Of a DNA stretch of 13,065 nucleotides, positions 11,851 to 13,065 are shown one piece after another. A program made the position numbers and the translations under genes. Source of the DNA: CAWUIO01 sp963922455 (GTDB taxonomy: Bacteria > Bacteroidota > Bacteroidia > Cytophagales > Microscillaceae); assembly GCA_963922455.1 (NCBI GenBank), contig CAWUIO010000150.1, positions 1 to 13,065 of the forward strand. The letters run 5' to 3'. Below the pieces are notes generated by a model, which saw only the letters and a list, made by a program, of their open reading frames with translations, had not been told where the DNA came from and ran no database searches. Each line of letters begins with the position of its first letter. Within the stretch, counting starts at the first letter, position 1.

Positions 11851-11923
11851 CGACCCGTAGCTCAAAGGTGAGAGCAGCACTCTTATAAGGTGAAGGTTCG
11901 GGGTTCGAGCCCCCGCGGGTCGA
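11851..11923 (+). tRNA. tRNA-Ile(TAT)
   Basis: Acceptor CGACCCG/CGGGTCG, D stem GCTC/GAGC with loop AAAGGTGA, anticodon stem GCACT/GGTGA with loop CTTATAA (anticodon TAT at 11884-11886), T stem CGGGG/CCCCG with loop TTCGAGC, A73. The 27-43 pair is a G-A mismatch and 31-39 is U-G, so the anticodon stem is weak. Most bacteria read AUA with a lysidine-modified CAU tRNA; a genuine UAU anticodon is uncommon. Confidence 0.85.
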
Positions 11924-11929
11924 CTCAAT

Positions 11930-12020
11930 GGAGAGTAGGCAGATACTGCTTGGCTGCGCCCGGCTGCTACCCGGGTTTTCCCCTGAGGGGGAAATGAAGG
12001 TTGGATTCCTTTGCTCTCCG
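11930..12020 (+). tRNA. tRNA-Ser(GCT), with C19/G56 swap
   Basis: Acceptor GGAGAGT/GCTCTCC, D stem GCAG/CTGC, anticodon stem CCCGG/CCGGG with loop CTGCTAC (anticodon GCT at 11966-11968), long variable arm TTTCCCC TGA GGGGGAAA, T stem GAAGG/CCTTT, discriminator G73. The T loop is TTGGATT instead of TTCxAxx (position 56 is G at 12003). The D loop has TGC where TGG is usual (position 19 is C at 11949). Position 8 is A (11937) instead of U. Confidence 0.82.
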
Positions 12021-12027
12021 CAAGTAA

Positions 12028-12110
12028 GGAGGTAGTCCGGTTGGTCGAGGAAACTGTCTTGAAAACAGTTGGGCGATTGCGCTTCGGGGGTTCGGGTCCC
12101 TCTGCCTCCG
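12028..12110 (+). tRNA. tRNA-Ser(TGA), with G58 and G8
   Basis: Acceptor GGAGGTA/TGCCTCC, D stem TCC/GGA around GGTTGGTCGA, anticodon stem ACTGT/ACAGT with loop CTTGAAA (anticodon TGA at 12060-12062), variable arm of about 16 nt with a GCG/CGC stem, T stem GGGGG/CCCTC, G73. The T loop TTCGGGT has G at position 58 (12095), where A is nearly invariant, and position 8 is G instead of U. It decodes UCA. Confidence 0.82.
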
Positions 12111-12119
12111 CTTAGTTTA

Positions 12120-12191
12120 GAACAGGTAGCCAAAGGGTAAGGCAGTGGTCGGCAAAACCACGCATTGCGGGTTCGAGTCCCGCCCTGTTCT
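12120..12191 (+). tRNA. tRNA-Cys(GCA), with G33
   Basis: Acceptor GAACAGG/CCTGTTC, D stem GCC/GGC with loop AAAGGGTAA, anticodon stem GTGGT/ACCAC with loop CGGCAAA (anticodon GCA at 12152-12154), T stem GCGGG/CCCGC with loop TTCGAGT, discriminator U73 as expected for Cys. Position 33 is G (12151), where U is nearly universal and makes the anticodon U-turn. The last tRNA of the array, 6 bp before the convergent gene at 12197. Confidence 0.85.
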
Positions 12192-12196
12192 CTATT

Positions 12197-12937
12197 TTAA
12201 TACACCACCCTAATTCCCCCCAAAACCACGGTACCCGTTATGTTGACCGTAAGACGTATTTCCGTTGGGGGCTCAGAGGACCCAAAGCCGGTTAAGCGTT
12301 TGATCCAGCTACGTTGTTTGTCTTGGATCTTCACTTCACCCAAGATATTGGTGACATTTCTTTGAATTTGGGCCCCACGGGGAAGAAGAATCTTCACCTC
12401 TCCCATAAAACAATCCGCATCAATGTTGATGTGCTTCCCGTCAAGTTCTTCATTGCGAAGGTCCAAAACCGTACCACTCAGATACGAATCTATCCGGATA
12501 TTGACAGGGGTCTCGGGCACTTGGGCCAAACGGAAATCCAATTTTTGATTACTCAAAATAGCTGAGATACGCGATAGGGAGCTACTCAAAACGGGTAGCG
12601 CTTTGTTTTCATTTCCTAGGATGGTATGGGTACTGGTATCGGTAGAGCTGGGGACAATGTCGGATAGCCAAGAAGAGTCGGCAGGTTTTGCCGGAAGCGG
12701 GTTTGTCTCAAGAGTCTGGGGCGGTTTGGGAAAAACCTTGGCCCGGATGGAGGCCGGAAAATCAAAGATCACCAACTGGAGGTCTTCTATTGATTTGGCA
12801 TTGGTCGCTTCATCCAGCCTTCTTTCGTATTCTTGGTCTTCCAGGTTTTGGTTGGCGTAGGCTTCTTGTAAGACTTCAATCACCTCGTTTTTCTTTTTGG
12901 GAAGACCATAGGTAGTAGGTGGGGTATTCTTGCTCAT
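12197..12937 (-). CDS. DUF1707 / LiaF-like cell-envelope response protein
   Basis: 246 residues in two parts. Residues about 14-61 (KKNEVIEVLQEAYANQNLED, then YERRLDEATNAKSIEDLQLVIFDFP) are a DUF1707-type domain. After a Pro/Ser-rich linker (about 70-115), the C-terminal half from about 118 is LiaF-like (DUF2154), with DSYLSGTVLDLRNEELDG, NIDADCFMGEVKILLPRGAQ, ILGEVKIQ and TVNITGTVVLGGIRVVY, the repeated beta pattern of that family. LiaF-type proteins in Firmicutes restrain envelope-stress signalling; homologs in Bacteroidota are uncharacterised. There is no membrane helix, so it is probably soluble or peripheral. Its stop lies 6 bp from the convergent tRNA-Cys. A MITE sits about 80 bp upstream. 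Confidence 0.8.
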   Translation of the reverse strand: MSKNTPPTTYGLPKKKNEVIEVLQEAYANQNLEDQEYERRLDEATNAKSIEDLQLVIFDFPASIRAKVFPKPPQTLETNPLPAKPADSSWLSDIVPSSTDTSTHTILGNENKALPVLSSSLSRISAILSNQKLDFRLAQVPETPVNIRIDSYLSGTVLDLRNEELDGKHINIDADCFMGEVKILLPRGAQIQRNVTNILGEVKIQDKQRSWIKRLTGFGSSEPPTEIRLTVNITGTVVLGGIRVVY

Positions 12938-13016
12938 GGATTGCGGGGTGTACGTTCTTTTGAAGTTTGAAAATAGGGAAAAAATAGGAAATACGTAGAA
13001 ACTGTAATCGTATTAA

Positions 13017-13065
13017 GAAACTGTTTAAGTTTATTTTTTGTCGGCGAAAAGGGTCAGTTTGGGGT
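13017..13065 (+). mobile_element. MITE-like element, copy 4, left end only
   Basis: The first 49 bases of the element, identical to the left end of copy 3 (including GTTTAAG and GGGTCA), preceded by TAA (13014-13016). It runs off the window. It lies about 80 bp upstream of the DUF1707 gene start, so the insertion may affect that promoter. A partial end-like string TAGAAACTGT occurs at 12996-13005. Confidence 0.88.

Noticed and set aside
11664..12133. Several ORFs overlapping the tRNA genes on both strands
   Set aside because: They are translations of tRNA sequence (for example GxRTRTF and REEGLEPSTSS type strings), a well-known artefact.
12996..13005. Second MITE end TAGAAACTGT close to copy 4
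   Set aside because: Only ten bases match, without the rest of the element; too short to call.

Overview
The window looks like an accessory, repeat-rich stretch of a Bacteroidota chromosome, most likely a Saprospira-like member. I infer this from the seven-helix membrane-anchored AraC regulator, the DUF1707/LiaF-like protein, the SpoIIAA-like paralogs, the lack of clear Shine-Dalgarno sites and mid-40s GC. All protein genes except one small leader ORF lie on the minus strand; a tRNA array lies on the plus strand.

Layout. 1-50: right end of a MITE-like element. 97-241: GC-rich hairpin repeat R1. 254-3123: a probable six-gene minus-strand run (NTF2-like, secreted hypothetical, AraC, VOC, GrpB, hypothetical). 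3211-3343: R2. 3352-4220: a two-gene MaoC hydratase pair with one catalytic and one apparently non-catalytic half. 4341-4471: R3. 4626-5405: HExxH lipoprotein. 5573-6289: SDR oxidoreductase. 6370-8465: three 142-residue SpoIIAA/STAS-like paralogs, the third separated by a terminator and a full MITE. 8685-9638: secreted DUF2268-like metallopeptidase. 9713-10949: a membrane AraC regulator split by a 160-bp MITE with a perfect 3-bp target duplication. 11067-11381: R4 and R5 in opposite orientation. 11515-12191: the tRNA module. 12197-12937: DUF1707/LiaF-like protein. 13017-13065: left end of a fourth MITE.

The most striking object is at 11515-12191. Six tightly packed tRNA genes, Leu(CAA), Leu(TAA), Ile(TAT), Ser(GCT), Ser(TGA) and Cys(GCA), follow a strong intrinsic terminator by only 26 bases. 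Upstream of the terminator is a 25-codon ORF with an uninterrupted run ILSSSILSCL, made only of the four amino acids the array serves. Its codons ATA, TTA, AGT and TGT are cognate to four of the six anticodons. CGAGAGG in the tail of this ORF is complementary to the 5' arm of the terminator. This is the geometry of ribosome-mediated attenuation, here apparently controlling tRNA genes instead of biosynthetic enzymes. The tRNAs are themselves abnormal: both Leu tRNAs lack the long variable arm, Ser(GCT) has a C19/G56 swap, Ser(TGA) has G58, Cys has G33 instead of U33, and Ile carries the rare UAU anticodon. My inference is a stress-induced backup tRNA set, made when its own cognate tRNAs run short or are cleaved.

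The second theme is repeat traffic: four MITE copies, all in one orientation, and five GC-rich hairpin repeats whose stems are kept by compensating changes.
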